A stretch of 64,000 nucleotides of DNA from Penicillium oxalicum (GCF_001723175.1 NC_064656.1:558001-622000); one strand, 5' to 3'. Counted from the first letter of the stretch, positions 47,204-59,803 are shown. The notes: generated from the letters alone by a model not told the origin. Made by a program: numbers and translations.

Positions 47204-50200
47204 ATGCTGTCTTTCCCCGCCGCGGGACCCCGCTATCGCTATTTCTGCGAAGCGCGAACCGCCAAACTTTGCCTCCGCATCCTTCCTCCCAGGTCTTCAA
47301 GCCCATCCTCCTCCTTTATCTCTTTAAGAGAGGCCCGAGGAACCGTCGTGCGGTCTATATCATCATCGACTAGTTGTGCTTCCCTCCGCCAATCCATTCA
47401 CAATCGCACGGCTATTCCCCGTTGTCGCAACTTTTCTAGCTCGTCAATCATGGCGTCCAGAATCGATGGCACCGCTATTGCGAAGAGCATCCGGGAGGGC
47501 TTGAAGAGCGAGATTGAAAAGGCACAGGCTAGCAATCCTCGTTTCAAGCCAAACTTGGTGATCTTCCAGGGTAAGTCAAATCTTCTATGCGACTCTGAAC
47601 GAAACAGCGTGCAAGAGCTATTGGCTAACTAGTACTCGACCGATAGTGGGAAATCGTTCCGATTCGAGTCAGTGTTGCCCAAGCTTGTAGCCACTGGTGT
47701 GACACGTCCAGACTAATCAGGCGACAACACAGGCACATACGTTCGAATGAAGTTGAAGGCTGCTCAAGAGGTGAGACTGCGCCTTTGCTGAACAAATGCG
47801 CAACAGGCCTGCTGACTCTACTCGACTTCCTTCTTGCAGGCCAACATCATTTGCACACTCATCAATGTCCCCGAGTCTAGTACCGAGTTGGAGCTTCTCC
47901 AGGAAATCACAAAGGCCAACAATGATCCTTCAGTCCATGGTATTCTGGTGCAACTGCCCCTGCCCAATCACATGTCCGAGCACACCATCACATCAGCTGT
48001 GGCCGACGAAAAGGATGTCGATGGATTCGGTGCGATTAACATCGGTGAGCTGGCCAAGCGGGGTGGACACCCTCTGTTCACTCCTTGCACACCTCTTGCT
48101 GTGATGGAGCTGTTGAAGGCAAGTGGCGTTGATCCCGCCGGCAAGGAAGCCGTTGTCCTGGGTCGAAGTGACATTGTGGGTAGTCCTGTCAGCTATCTGC
48201 TGAAGAACGCAGATGCCACCGTCACAGTCTGTCACTCAAAGACACCTGATATTGCGCGGGTAGTTAAGAATGCCGACATCGTTGTGGCCGCCATCGGTAA
48301 GACCGAATTCGTCAAGGGCGAGTGGCTCAAGCCCGGTGCTGTTGTTATCGACGTCGGTATCAACTACAAGGAGGATGCGACGAAGAAGTCTGGACAGCGT
48401 CTCGTTGGTGACGTTGAATTTGATTCCGCTGTCCAAGTCGCCTCGCAGATCACTCCAGTTCCGGGTGGCGTTGGTCCCATGACCGTTGCTATGTTGTTGA
48501 AGAACGTGGTCTCCGCCGCCAAGCACTACTTTGATAGACAGCGAGACCGTCACATCACTCCTCTGCCACTCAGATTGCAGACACCCGTTCCATCTGACAT
48601 TGCAATCTCCCGTGCGCAATATCCCAAGCCTATCACTACAGTAGGTTCGGAAGTCGGCATTGCTCCTCACGAGCTCGAGCCGTACGGTCACACCAAGGCC
48701 AAGGTCAACCTTGGAGTACTTGATCGCCTGTCACACCGCCGTAATGGTCGTTACATTCTGGTTTGCGGTATCACCCCTACGCCCCTTGGCGAGGGCAAGT
48801 CTACGACTACTCTCGGCCTCACTCAGGCTTTGGGTGCTCACTTGAACCGCATTGCGTTTGCCAACGTTCGTCAGCCCAGTCAAGGCCCGACCTTTGGTAT
48901 TAAAGGTGGTGCTGCTGGCGGTGGTTACAGTCAGGTCATCCCAATGGACGAGTTCAACTTGCACTTGACCGGCGACATTCACGCGATTACTGCGGCCAAC
49001 AATCTCCTTGCCGCTGCAATTGAGACTCGCATGTTCCACGAAGCTACACAAAAGGATGGCGCTCTTTACAAGCGCCTTGTGCCAGCCAAGAAGGGCGTGC
49101 GCGAGTTCAAGCCTATCATGTTCCGCCGATTGAAGAAGCTCGGGATCGAGAAGACCAACCCCGACGATCTGACCGAAGAGGAGATCCGACGCTTTGCTCG
49201 ACTGGACATTGACCCCGAGACCATTACTTGGCGTCGTGTTCTCGATGTCAACGACCGTCATCTTCGTGGCATCACCGTTGGCCAGGCTCCCACTGAGAAG
49301 GGACTGTCCCGTGAGACCGGCTTTGATATCTCCGTTGCCAGTGAGTGCATGGCCATCTTGGCTCTCAGCAATAGCCTGGATGATATGCGTGAACGTCTTG
49401 GACGCATGGTTGTCGCTACCTCTCGCAGTGGTGACCCCGTGACCTGCGACGACCTTGGTGCGGGAGGCGCTCTTGCGGCTCTGATGAAAGATGCGATCAA
49501 GCCCAACCTCATGCAAAGTCTTGAGGGCACTCCCGTCTTGGTGCATGCTGGTCCATTCGCCAACATTAGTATCGGTGCTAGCTCCATCATTGCAGACAAG
49601 CTGGCTCTGAAGCTGGCGGGTACTGAGCTTGATGAAGACCACGACGCCAAGACCGGTTTCGTGGTCACCGAGGCTGGGTTCGACTTCACCATGGGTGGTG
49701 AGCGGTTCTTCAACATCAAGTGCCGCTCGTCCGGTCTTTCTCCCGACACGGTCGTGATCGTGGCTACTGTCCGTGCCTTGAAAGTGCACGGTGGTGGTCC
49801 CGAGATCAGCCCTGGCGCCCCCCTGCCCGAGGTGTATCGGACGGAAAACGTTGACGTTCTTCGCGCTGGCTGTGTCAACCTGCGCAAACACATTGCCAAC
49901 GCGAAGCAGTACGGTGTCCCCGTTGTGGTTGCCATCAACCGCTTCGAGACTGACACTGAGGCTGAGATTGCTGTGATAAAGGAGGAGGCTATTGCTGCTG
50001 GTGCCGAGGACGCGGTCCCGGCTAACCACTGGGCTGAAGGTGGTGCGGGTGCTGTCGATTTGGCCAAGGCCGTGCTTGTCGCCAGCTCCAAGCCCAAAGA
50101 CTTCAAGCTGCTGTACGATCTGAATGGCAGTATCCAGGAGCGCATTGAGCGCATTGGTAAGGCCATGTACGGTGCCGAGAAGGTTGAGTTCAGTGAGCTC

Positions 50201-50613
50201 GCCCAGAAGAAGGTCGACACATATACCAAGCAGGGCTTTGCCAACTTGCCCATCTGTATTGCCAAGACACAATACTCGCTCAGTCACGACCCTGCCCTGA
50301 AGGGTGCTCCCACCGGATTCACCGTTCCCATCCGGGATGTGAGATTGGCCGTGGGTGCTGGATACCTGTAAGTTTTTTTCCTTTTTTTTCTTTCATTCTC
50401 TCCACCTTGGCCTAAACAGTCCATGGTTTCTACCTGTGCTCTGAGCGTTTGAGGGTCGATCCAGCCATGCCTTTGAGACACTCTGCTAACCGTGTTGAAT
50501 ACAGCTACGCCTTGGCCGCTGATATTCAAACCATCCCCGGATTGCCCACTGCCCCCGGGTATCTAAACGTGGACATCGACACAGAGACTGGAGAGATTGA
50601 CGGGTTGTTTTAG
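47204..50613 (+). CDS. C1-tetrahydrofolate synthase (trifunctional)
   Basis: Five exons: 47204-47570, 47647-47667 (21 nt), 47733-47770, 47840-50367 and 50505-50613; 1020 aa from ATG 47204 or 938 aa from the in-frame ATG 47450. The enzyme interconverts 10-formyl-, methenyl- and methylene-THF with NADP and makes 10-formyl-THF from formate and ATP. The dehydrogenase/cyclohydrolase domain shows [11 protein letters not shown] (catalytic Lys), [15 protein letters not shown] and [10 protein letters not shown]; the formate-THF ligase domain shows the P-loop TPLGEGKST and an intact C-terminus DGLF. The 82-residue extension is rich in Arg, Ser and Ala with few acids, like a mitochondrial presequence. 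ATG 47204 has a poor context (C at -3) while ATG 47450 has A at -3 and G at +4, so leaky scanning could give mitochondrial and cytosolic forms. Yeast uses two genes, MIS1 and ADE3. Confidence 0.95.
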
Positions 50614-52529
50614 GGTGTGAACTTTTACCGATTGATAGGACGGAAAGCAGATAGATATGACAGTTTGTATATATTTCACATTTGGTGGCTTTCCAGGGAT
50701 GGACGACATGGGCACTTTTTGACTTTTTCAACAACGACATTCATGGCGACCGACTGGCGACCGAGCGAGGCCAGTCTGGAGTAGAGGGATTGATACCTTT
50801 TCAACATTCAAAGCCCGCATGTTTTCGGGTCATCTCATTTTTCCTTTTTTTTATTTTTTTTTAAAAAAAAACCACAAGAGAAGCAAGTATCATCAAACTA
50901 TTAGATTTTCACACCCTTTTTCTCCCCTTTCCAGGGATATATAGGCTCGTCCGGGCATTTTTTGTGGGCTGGATCTACCCGTCGGAGTTCTCCAGGGGCA
51001 TAGCCTTTTCAGACCTCGAAGCCTTCCGCGCCTCACAGGATCCGCCTATCGCTTAGATGATGACATTACAGCAGTGAGTCAACCCAAATGGATTCTTGGA
51101 GTGCCAAATGGCCCTCTCGGTGAGACTTTCGGAGGGGCGCTCCGAGCTCCGGTGGGCGGTCGCGCACGCCGCCTGCGTGCGGGTCGGGTGTGGAGACGTG
51201 CAGAGCGTCGCTGAAGCTCTCTGACTCGCCCAGGTACCGCGGCGAGCACGGTGAGATAAGAGCTTGTCCGTCATCGAAGGGCAGTTGAAGATCCCCAGAC
51301 TCGTGGGTCAATGTGGTGGTGAGATCACATAAAAACATTAATAAAATCACGGTGCGGCTTGCTTCCTGACCGAAACATAAATACGGACGAGGTACCTAGT
51401 AATAAACCCGAGAAATTTATTTGCCCACCAACGGAAAGTCCTCCATCGTCCAGTCGACAATAGTACCTCTTGTATCTACCTACCGACAGAGTACTACTAC
51501 CGTAGGCCCCTGCAACGTTTAGTCCAGCGAAACCCCCCAAGAACTGTTGGTCGTGGTTCCTTGTGAGCAAGTCGGTAAGGATCTATCACCGTGTGTTGTT
51601 TCAGTGCAGCAGTCCCTCGTCTCGTGACGTCCGGCTTCGGCGGTTTGCTCAAACTGCGGAGGTGGACAGAGTTGCGGGCCCAAAGCGATCAAACCTACTC
51701 ATTCACCACATCACTTCGTCGCAGCGCTTCACTCTCCGTGCAAGGAAAGAACTTTTTCTTCTTCCGCTCGTCTTCTTGAAATCCGAATTCGCCAGTCCTT
51801 GTGGTCGAAGTGATTTTCCCACTCTCTCTCCGGGAGCTATCCGCTTTACCAGTGCGCTTGTCCACTTGTCCACTCGGTAAGTTCAGCCCCTCTCTTCTCC
51901 CCATTCGTGTCGCGTTGGAATAACTGGCGAAATCCGGACCATCCCGTTGCTTGTCCGGTCCGATTTTCTCTGGAGCTCCAGCTTCACCTGTCTCTCAAGG
52001 TTATGGATGAGTTTGAAGAGCCCTGCTGGCGAGGACTTTGTTCCTCATGCCCTTGACTTTTCATTTCGCGATGAAGTCGTTGATGGTGGTGAGCGCACCG
52101 GCAGCGGCTCTCGACCATGAATCCGTAGCTTTGGGGAGAAACAACCTGCACAAGAGCAGACCACCTCACGACCTACGGGCACCCGCGGCCAGCGGAAAGA
52201 GAAAGTGACGAGATGCGGGAAACCCGGGGGCTAGGCGCGTTTGACTCCACACCCGCAACTCTCCTTTCTGCCGAAGATCGTTGGTCTCTTGCTCTTTTCC
52301 CTCGGCTCTTTGTTGTCTCTATGCCGACGGTTTGACGGCTTCACACGTTTCCTTCGGTTCACTCTATTCACTTTGCCCCCCCACCTGGTCCCAAGTTCGG
52401 CCGATTCCACCAAACAGAACGCAAGTTTCTTGTGGAAAGCCGTGAGAAGCCACTGGCATTTGCGCTAACCATCCGTCCACGGGCTATCGTAGTAGTGTTG
52501 AGCAGTTGCAAATCGCATATCCCGCCAAC
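50614..52529. other. 1.9-kb region upstream of isocitrate dehydrogenase
   Basis: 3' UTR of C1-THF synthase, then the promoter/leader of the next gene. T/A runs at 50841-50872. From about 51580 onward it is CT-rich and leader-like, with GTAAGT at 51877 that could be the donor of a 5' UTR intron. No protein gene is supported. Confidence 0.5.
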
Positions 52530-54844
52530 ATGATGAACGGCTATTCCCTTCGGTCCGCTTCCGCTCTCGCGCGCCGGTCCCTGGCGACCCCTCCTACCGT
52601 TGCCCTCCAATCTTCCTCTTCTTCTTCTGTGGCTGCTGCTCGTCTGCTTTCAACTTCCTCTACCTCCTCCGCTCTCCCTAGCTCTCGGCGATCATTCTCT
52701 TCCGCCCTCCGTGTCCCTCGTCCCTCTCGTGTTGCCGCCTCTACTCGTTGGTCCGGATCGACTCCCTCTCTGTACCTGAACCAATCCCGCACCATGGCCT
52801 CCGAAAGCACCAAGATCAAGGTCAAGAACCCGGTGGTGGAGTTGGATGGTGATGAGGTATGATTGAGGAACTACCCTTTGCCTTTTTATAGTTTCAACTC
52901 TCCGCTGGACCTCCCCAGTTGGTCACGAGCTTGCCTCGCCGCGTGCATCCTCGGGTGGATAAGGTCCCTGTTATCTCGTGAACACGGGCAAAGTCGGAGT
53001 GGCATTTACTTCGGAGTGGAACTCTGCATGTGCCAAAATGCCATTCCACCCGAAGCACGCGGTGCAGGGAATTAGCCAAGTGGCCGGCGAGGGGACTCTG
53101 GACATGATGCATACAGAGCATTTCGAAGCTGACACGAATACGATGTCGTTTGACTATAGATGACCCGCATCATCTGGCAAGAAATCAGGGAAAAGGTAAG
53201 CTTCAATGGGTACCTATCCCTGCCCTCTCACTCTCTTACCCTCTCTCCTTGCGATTTTTGACCCCACCTTTGTGGGCTCATGTCGACCTGATCTGGCTCT
53301 TGACCCTGCATGATCTTCCCGTGAACGTGGTGGCACCTGCAGGCCAGATTGATACGTCACATTCCACCTGGCCGCCCCGCAAATTCGAACTGAGGCTAAT
53401 GCTGCATGATATAGTTGATTCTGCCGTAGGTGTCGCTGATCTGGATCCTGAAGATGGGTTCTATCTTGCAGCCACGATGCTAACCCCGGACCCAGATACC
53501 TGGACATCGATCTGAAGTACTACGACTTGGTGAGTGATCACCACAGCATGTCCAGTATATCTCTTAAAAGTGTTTTGATCTAATCCAGAATCTCTTTTCC
53601 AGGGTCTGGAGTACCGCGACGAGACCAACGACCAGGTCACGATTGACGCCGCTGAGGCCATCAAGAAGTATGGTGTCGGTGTCAAGTGTGCCACCATTAC
53701 TCCCGACGAGGCCCGTGTGGAGGAGTTCAAGCTGAAGAAGAGTACGCTACCCGTGCTTTCGTGGACGACGCACGTTCTCAACCCGGATAGATTGCTAATC
53801 TCGTATCACAGTGTGGTTGTCTCCCAACGGTACCATTCGTAACATTCTGTAAGTCCTAATCCAAGGTGCTCATTGAGCACGGGGTGCAAGCCGAGCACAG
53901 TCACTGACCAGTGTCTCAGCGGCGGTACCGTTTTCCGCGAGCCCATCATCATTCCTCGTATTCCTCGTCTGGTGCCCGGCTGGAACAAGCCCATCGTCAT
54001 TGGCCGTCACGCCTTCGGTGACCAATACCGTGCCCAGGACCGTGTCATCCCTGGACCCGGTAAGCTTGAGCTGGTCTACACCCCTGTCGGTGGCGAGCCC
54101 GAACGAGTGCAGGTCTACGACTTCTCGAGCGGCGGTGGTGTCGCTCAGTGCCAGTACAACACCGACGAGTCCATCCGCGGATTTGCCCACGCGTCCTTCC
54201 AGATGGCTCTCATGAAGGGTCTGCCTCTGTACATGAGCACCAAGAACACCATCCTCAAGCGGTACGACGGCCGCTTCAAGGATATCTTCCAGGAGATCTT
54301 CGAGAAGGACTACAAGAAGGACTTTGACGCCAAGAAGATCTGGTATGAGCACCGTCTCATCGACGACATGGTCGCCCAGATGATCAAGTCCGAGGGTGGT
54401 TTTGTCATGGCTCTGAAGAACTACGATGGTGATGTCCAGTCCGACATTGTTGCCCAGGGCTTCGGCTCCCTGGGTCTGATGACCTCCACCCTGGTCACCC
54501 CCACCGGCGAGGCCTTTGAGTCCGAGGCTGCTCACGGTACCGTCACCCGTCACTACCGCGAACACCAAAAGGGCCGTGAGACCTCAACCAACCCCATCGC
54601 TTCCATCTTCGCCTGGACTCGCGGTCTGGTCCAGCGTGGTAAGCTCGATAACACTCCCGACGTTGTCGCCTTCGCCGAGGAGCTCGAGCGTGCCTGCGTG
54701 GAGGTGGTCAACGATGAGGGTATCATGACCAAGGATCTTGCTCTGGCCTGTGGCCGCAAGGACCGTGAGGCCTGGGTCACTACCAACGAGTACATGAACG
54801 CCGTTGAGCGCCGTCTGAAGGCCAACCTCAAGGCTCGTCTGTAG
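52530..54844 (+). CDS. idpA: NADP-dependent isocitrate dehydrogenase
   Basis: Seven exons: 52530-52856, 53160-53195, 53415-53425 (11 nt), 53496-53529, 53603-53741, 53812-53848 and 53920-54844; 502 aa from ATG 52530 or 414 aa from the in-frame ATG 52794. It oxidises isocitrate to 2-oxoglutarate, making NADPH. Motifs: [30 protein letters not shown] (Leu-Ile-Leu-Pro comes from the 11-nt exon), [47 protein letters not shown] and [10 protein letters not shown]. The first 88 residues are Ser/Arg/Ala-rich, a mitochondrial presequence. ATG 52794 (CACC ATG G) is in ideal context and starts at the conserved core [10 protein letters not shown]. The protein ends ARL, a peroxisomal PTS1. In A. nidulans one idpA gene is known to give mitochondrial and peroxisomal/cytosolic forms; the same arrangement is seen here. 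Confidence 0.96.
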
Positions 54845-55047
54845 ACCATTTGGAGTGTTTGATTTGTTCTGATTCATCCGTCGTATTCCTTTTCGATTCC
54901 CTTGTTGTGAGGATCCCTGTGTCGATTCTTTAGGGTGCATGCCTTGATGTCTTGGTTGACCATTTCCCCCCCTTGCAAATGAGCCCCGGATCTGTTCCGA
55001 CATGCGCTCACCACGACTTTGACTGGGCTTGTTGTACAGCCAATTTG

Positions 55048-55053
55048 AATAAA
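55048..55053 (+). terminator. Possible polyadenylation signal of idpA
   Basis: AATAAA, repeated as AATAAAATAAAA, about 200 bases after the stop codon. Position and A-richness fit a fungal 3' end; not tested. Confidence 0.3.
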
Positions 55054-55910
55054 ATAAAATTCTTTCATCGTTACAGAACAGTTTTTGCTGGCTTGAAACA
55101 TTTCCCACGGAGGTCAAGAAAAATAAGGCGACGTCAAGAGGAAGTACCTTTGCTCAACCCCATAATGAGTGATTGAAGACTAGAAGCAGGATGACGCGAC
55201 GGAAAGCACAATTGACGCCGAGCCGGGACAAGGACGCAGGAGTCTGATCGAAATCATACAGCCTTATAGGGATGCCTAGACTATACCGACTATGTAGTTC
55301 GAGCACACTTGCACCAAGCACGCAGCCGCTGTTGGGTACCTAGGTCGCGTCGCACCCGACCACCATGAAAACGAGTCAACCCATCAAAACCTGGCGGGAG
55401 CCCAGCCCAAGCCTAATAGGGCGGTTGATATCCAATACCAACTTGGGAACAACAATCGCCATGTTTTCTCGGCATTATTACCCTCCAACAAGTAAATCAA
55501 TCCTCCGACCTGAGCAAGACCCGCACGACAGGAGCCGAGAGCGTCTCCCCGACCAATTCCATTCCTTTTCGCTGCGCCACCCCCAGATCCAGAGTGCTGC
55601 TTTTGAAGGGCTGCTCTTAGGCCGCAAAAGCCGAGGATAGGTTGAGACAGACCTTTGGATTCATCCGTTTTTTTGGAAAACTTTGATCGAATGGATTTTT
55701 TTTGGTCCCCCCCGGGGTGAGGCTCTTTGCACTTTGTCCCCCCACGTCCCTTCCCCCGAGAGGGGAGAAAGGGGAAAGAAGCTCTCGTCAAGACTCTCTA
55801 GTCTGGCCGGTAGAGCCTCGTTGAGATAGTGCTGTGTACTGGTCTAGTAGTAGAGATTACTTTTGATGCGCGTCTCTCACAGAACCAGTGAATAGGGCAC
55901 ACCGCCCCCG

Positions 55911-55936
55911 CCCCCCCCCCCCCCCCCCCCCCCCCC
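55911..55936 (+). repeat. Homopolymer of 26 C
   Basis: An unbroken run of 26 C, preceded by GCCCCCG. Such tracts are prone to slippage and to sequencing error, so the length is uncertain. On the other strand it is a G-run able to form quadruplex-type structures. Confidence 0.85.
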
Positions 55937-58097
55937 TATCTAACGCGAGTTTCTCTGCCCGCGGAGATGGTCAAGTGTCTCTTACATACGATGAAGAGCT
56001 ACATCGAAGGCCGTGGTGCGCTCATCAGGTGCAGCAATGGTTGATTATCGGAGCGCAAGACACAAGAAGACCTGCGAACTTAGGAGATTCAATGGGGGGT
56101 GATTCAACAGACATAGTGGTAGCCGGGCTTCTCACTACTGACTGGGGTAGCCCGGGGAGGAAAAGGAGAGAGAGTGGTTACTAGGCTCGTTCCCCCGTTC
56201 ATCCATGGCTCATTCTTGGGGTCCACGTATTGGAGATAACGGATGGCTGAGCACAGACTTTTTTTATGGTGTCGATCTTCGGCGTCTCCGGAAGGTTGTG
56301 TAGGTCGAAGTTGGGGCTGGAACGGATGGGTTGAATAAGTGGATGTCAGGTAGACGTTTTCGCAAAAGCGGCTGCATTGCCGACTGTAGGGTTGGACGAA
56401 TAAGGTATCTTATCGTACAGACCGGGCACTGTACCGTTTGCACATTGTCTGCAACGACAATGTTAATTTTGTTATAGTCTGACCGATTGACCGATTATTT
56501 GTGGACCCCGAGCCTCTCCGCCTAGGAATCATCATTGGCGCATCAGAGGGTGTCATTCTACTCTTGCAAAAAGAGTACGTTGGCTTTTGGGCTGCTTCTG
56601 GCGTGTAGACAGGGAAAAGGCATGAAAAGAGAGAAATCTGGATGTTTACTTACCCTGTCACCCTAATTCTGGCGTCTTCAAGATTCCATGCCTCAACGGC
56701 AAGGGCACGTGGTGGTTACAGTGTAGACTCTTGTATCGGTGCTGGAGCAAAAGGACCGGCGAAGCAGGGAAGTGGTACCTATAATTTTGACTGGTCTCCG
56801 TCTCTTAGCAATAAGGAACTCGTGTCTGACAAACTTAAAAAGACTTGTCTAATTGGGTACCAGTTCTTGCATGACATTAAAGTAGCAAGAGTGATCATCG
56901 CATCGACATTTAGAGCAGCATCAGTAGCTACCTTAAGGGAGCATGGTTGCTATGGTGGGCGCAGCGCCTTATTTCCAAATTCGCTCGATTTTTCTTTAGA
57001 AAAAATATGAAGAACATCCAGACAAATACCACGAGGTGGTTAGTAGCTATTTGGCTACGGGGAGAAGAACATAAGCCACTTGAGTAGCTTTGAGAAAAGT
57101 GGAGACGGCGTTTCCCGAACGTTCTCGGCGTTACTACAGCAGTGCAAGACCCGGCACTTGGGGTGGGAAAACTTAACAGACCTCTGCACGGAGCGTTTCT
57201 TATCCACCGGGGAGCCCATCTTATTTTTGCGACACAGGAGTAGGAGGGTCGACACAAACTACATGAGTACGATGCGCAGATCATACGGTAGGAGATGCGA
57301 CAAGCCACCGTAGTGGGTCTATGAGGCTTTGCGTGGCTCAGGTATGTCTCCCAAGATCGAACGGCCCCATAACCTTATTTCTACCCAATTAGAAAGTGTG
57401 CAAGTATGATCCATACCAATCAAAGTCTAGAATGAATCCCCCCAGAGGCTGGTGCGTCACCGGACAAACTCGGCCCGAGTCATTGACGTAACCGTGCTTC
57501 AGCGTCGCGCTACAGTTGCCCGATGCGGTCTTCCAGAAGAGCTGGTCGAGCCAACCAGGAGCGGGAGAGATGAATTTCCCAAGGTTGCAGGGAGCTTACA
57601 GCGAGTTAGCGACACTGTGATGGCGAAACGGAGTGACGATCGCCTACTGGCGCTTGCATGGAAACGGAAGAAGGCCAAGAGAATTATCGCCAAGCTGGGG
57701 CGGGACCTACCTAAACTCCTTGCCCATCAGTGGCACAAAGTTGCGAATTTCACTTCCGTGTTGTGGCGACAGTTTCTTAGCTATGCTCGGCAAATGCATG
57801 GCCTTTGGTCATTTTCGTTTTCTAATTGATCTCTGCCTCGTGTATCTCGACCGATCCCCATCACGGCGAATGGAGACAGCCCCCTGAAGGGTTGTGTTAG
57901 CACTCACCCACCTCTCGTCGTTTGAACATATTCAAAAGCCTGTTGAGTGTTCTCAACTTTCCTGTCCGAAAGCCGCTATAGCCAGCAAACAAGTGGTCTT
58001 CGGGACTGGGCTTCGCCAACGAAGCTGGTTGTGTAGCATTCCTGACTTTCGCACCGTTCAATGGACTGTGCGAGATACTGGTTCGTGCACCGTCAGG

Positions 58098-59803
58098 ATG
58101 CTGGTCACTGTGGTCACCGTGGTCACCACTATCTTCACCATCTTGTCGATCTTATTCGTGGCTGCTCGACTATGGGCTAGATTCAAGATCGTTAAAGCAC
58201 CTGGACTTGACGATCTGCTGATCGGATTAGCCCTGGTAAGTCTAATCTCATCGAGGTGTTCATATCCTTCTGGAATATGCAACTCGATTTTCCCATGAAC
58301 CAACTCTTGCGGTCTTGCGATAAGTTCCACAGAACTGATGTTCTCAACAGATGTCAGGTCTTGTTCTCTATGCCATGATCTTTATTGGTAAGAAACACGC
58401 CGAGCTCTTAGTATGTTCATTTTGCCGTACTCACACCATTTGTCCCAGAAATACGCAACGGTCTCGGTAAACCCGAGGAGACCCTTTCCCAGAGTGTAAT
58501 TGAGGAACATCTTCGAGTGCGTCTTTCCCAACACTGAAGTGTGTGGCACCTCGGTACTTCACTTACTAACATGTTTCATCTATTGCCAGGTCCTTTGGAT
58601 CTCAATCGCATTCTACAACCTCTCTCTTATCCTTTCCAAGCTATCCGCTCTCTCCCTTTTTCTTCGCATATTTCGATCTCGAAAATTCGTCATCTTCACA
58701 TACTCATTCATGGCTGTACTCAGTGTTGCAGGGTTTTGGATGGTTCTGAGTTCTATATTTTTCTGTCGACCTATATCCAAGTTCTGGAACGTCAATTATC
58801 CAGAGGACAAGGGGTACTGCTTGCCTAAGCAGGCCACTTGGTACTTCAATGCAGCCTTCCAGATCGCTTCCGACGTGGTGATTTTGATCATGCCAATGCC
58901 TCTGCTGTGGAAATTACATCTGCCTTGGAGGCAAAAGTCAGGCATCATGTTGGTGTTTGGTGTGGGAATTGTGTAAGCCACCCATCGAAGCTTCTACCGA
59001 ACACCTTTCGAAATCATGGATATCCACTGAATGTGAGTTTACTAATTCTCGCCAGTGTCATTGCCACGAGCATAGCTAGAATGCTCGAACTCACCGAACT
59101 CTTCACCAGTGATTTCACCCGTACGTACCCAGAGATTTCCAACCGCCAAACTTTTCTCACTCAGAGAGAAGGAGAGAAAGAGAGAGAGGAATACCCCCCA
59201 GCTGACTTTTTCTTTTTCCGTTTCACAGAAAGCAACGCCAAAGCTGCCTTGTGGTCCGCATTGGAAGTAGATGTGTCCATCATCTGCGCATGCATGGCGC
59301 CAATTTACCCTTTTCTTTCCAGCATCTTCTCCTGGTGCTTCCGCCCACAGCCTTTACACTCGTCCCCCGCGACAAAGAATCACTCTCACTCGACTTTCGC
59401 CCACCTCACTTCTTCCCGTAAACATTCCGTCCACGAGCCCACATGCCCTGACGGTGGTGTCATCTACAACGACTACTTCTTCTCTGGCCCCGGTTCCTAC
59501 ACTGCAAGTATCTCCAAAATCAACACGAGTGAAGACGGTCCCAGCCACAAGGCCATGGCCGAGGGGGAGGATGGAATTCGTGTTGTGAGAGAGCTACGAA
59601 TGGTCTCGGATGTGGCTCCCACCCCTGTATTAACACCGGGATGGGATCACGGGAAAGATTTTGAGATGGAGGCCGGCTTACATTTTGAGCCGCAGGCTTT
59701 GCATTCTGCAAGCGGGATTGAACATCATGACTTCCAGTATGACTGGGACTTGGCGGACTTTGAGTTCCCTGACTACAAAGAGCGGATGAATGCCCCTGTA
59801 TGA
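58098..59803 (+). CDS. Fungal rhodopsin-domain (PTH11/SAT4-like) integral membrane protein
   Basis: Six exons: 58098-58235, 58351-58387, 58449-58516, 58590-58972, 59056-59120 and 59229-59803, 421 aa. Seven TM helices are predicted by eye, beginning VTVVTVVTTIFTILSILFVAARLWARF and LDDLLIGLALMSGLVLYAMIFI. Family marks are GLDDLLI after TM1, GLGKPEETLS, LSKLSALSLFLRIF, a CxxxxKFW motif (CRPISKFW), the aromatic segment before TM6 and ALWSALEVDVSIICACM in TM7. The 140-residue cytosolic tail is Ser/His/Glu-rich. This fungal-specific family includes PTH11, a surface-sensing receptor-like protein of the rice blast fungus, but most members are uncharacterised, so a sensing role is only inferred. ATG 58098 is the first in-frame ATG; no CFEM domain precedes it. 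Confidence 0.9.

Larger units (their letters stand above)
54845..58097. other. 3.2-kb gene-free region with a C26 tract
   Basis: Lies between idpA and the rhodopsin-domain gene. No convincing gene: the best frames (56642-57010, 122 aa; 57452-57829, without ATG start) have no family marks. It contains 26 consecutive C at 55911-55936. Composition is mixed, without RIP-like TA enrichment and without terminal repeats. Confidence 0.5.

Noticed and set aside
48731..50287. 518-codon open frame on the minus strand inside C1-THF synthase
   Set aside because: The plus strand is clearly C1-THF synthase with all motifs. The antisense frame is open because of the codon bias of the sense gene and shows no domain.
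53870..54568. 232-codon antisense frame opposite isocitrate dehydrogenase
   Set aside because: Mirror of a strongly biased coding exon; low-complexity Leu/Val/Gly content and no family resemblance.
56642..57010. 122-aa plus-strand frame starting with a hydrophobic stretch
   Set aside because: No recognisable domain, composition unlike neighbouring genes, and no splice or homology support; an orphan gene cannot be excluded.
57452..57829. 125-aa plus-strand frame upstream of the rhodopsin-domain gene
   Set aside because: Has no ATG at its start and no family features; the rhodopsin-domain protein is complete without it.
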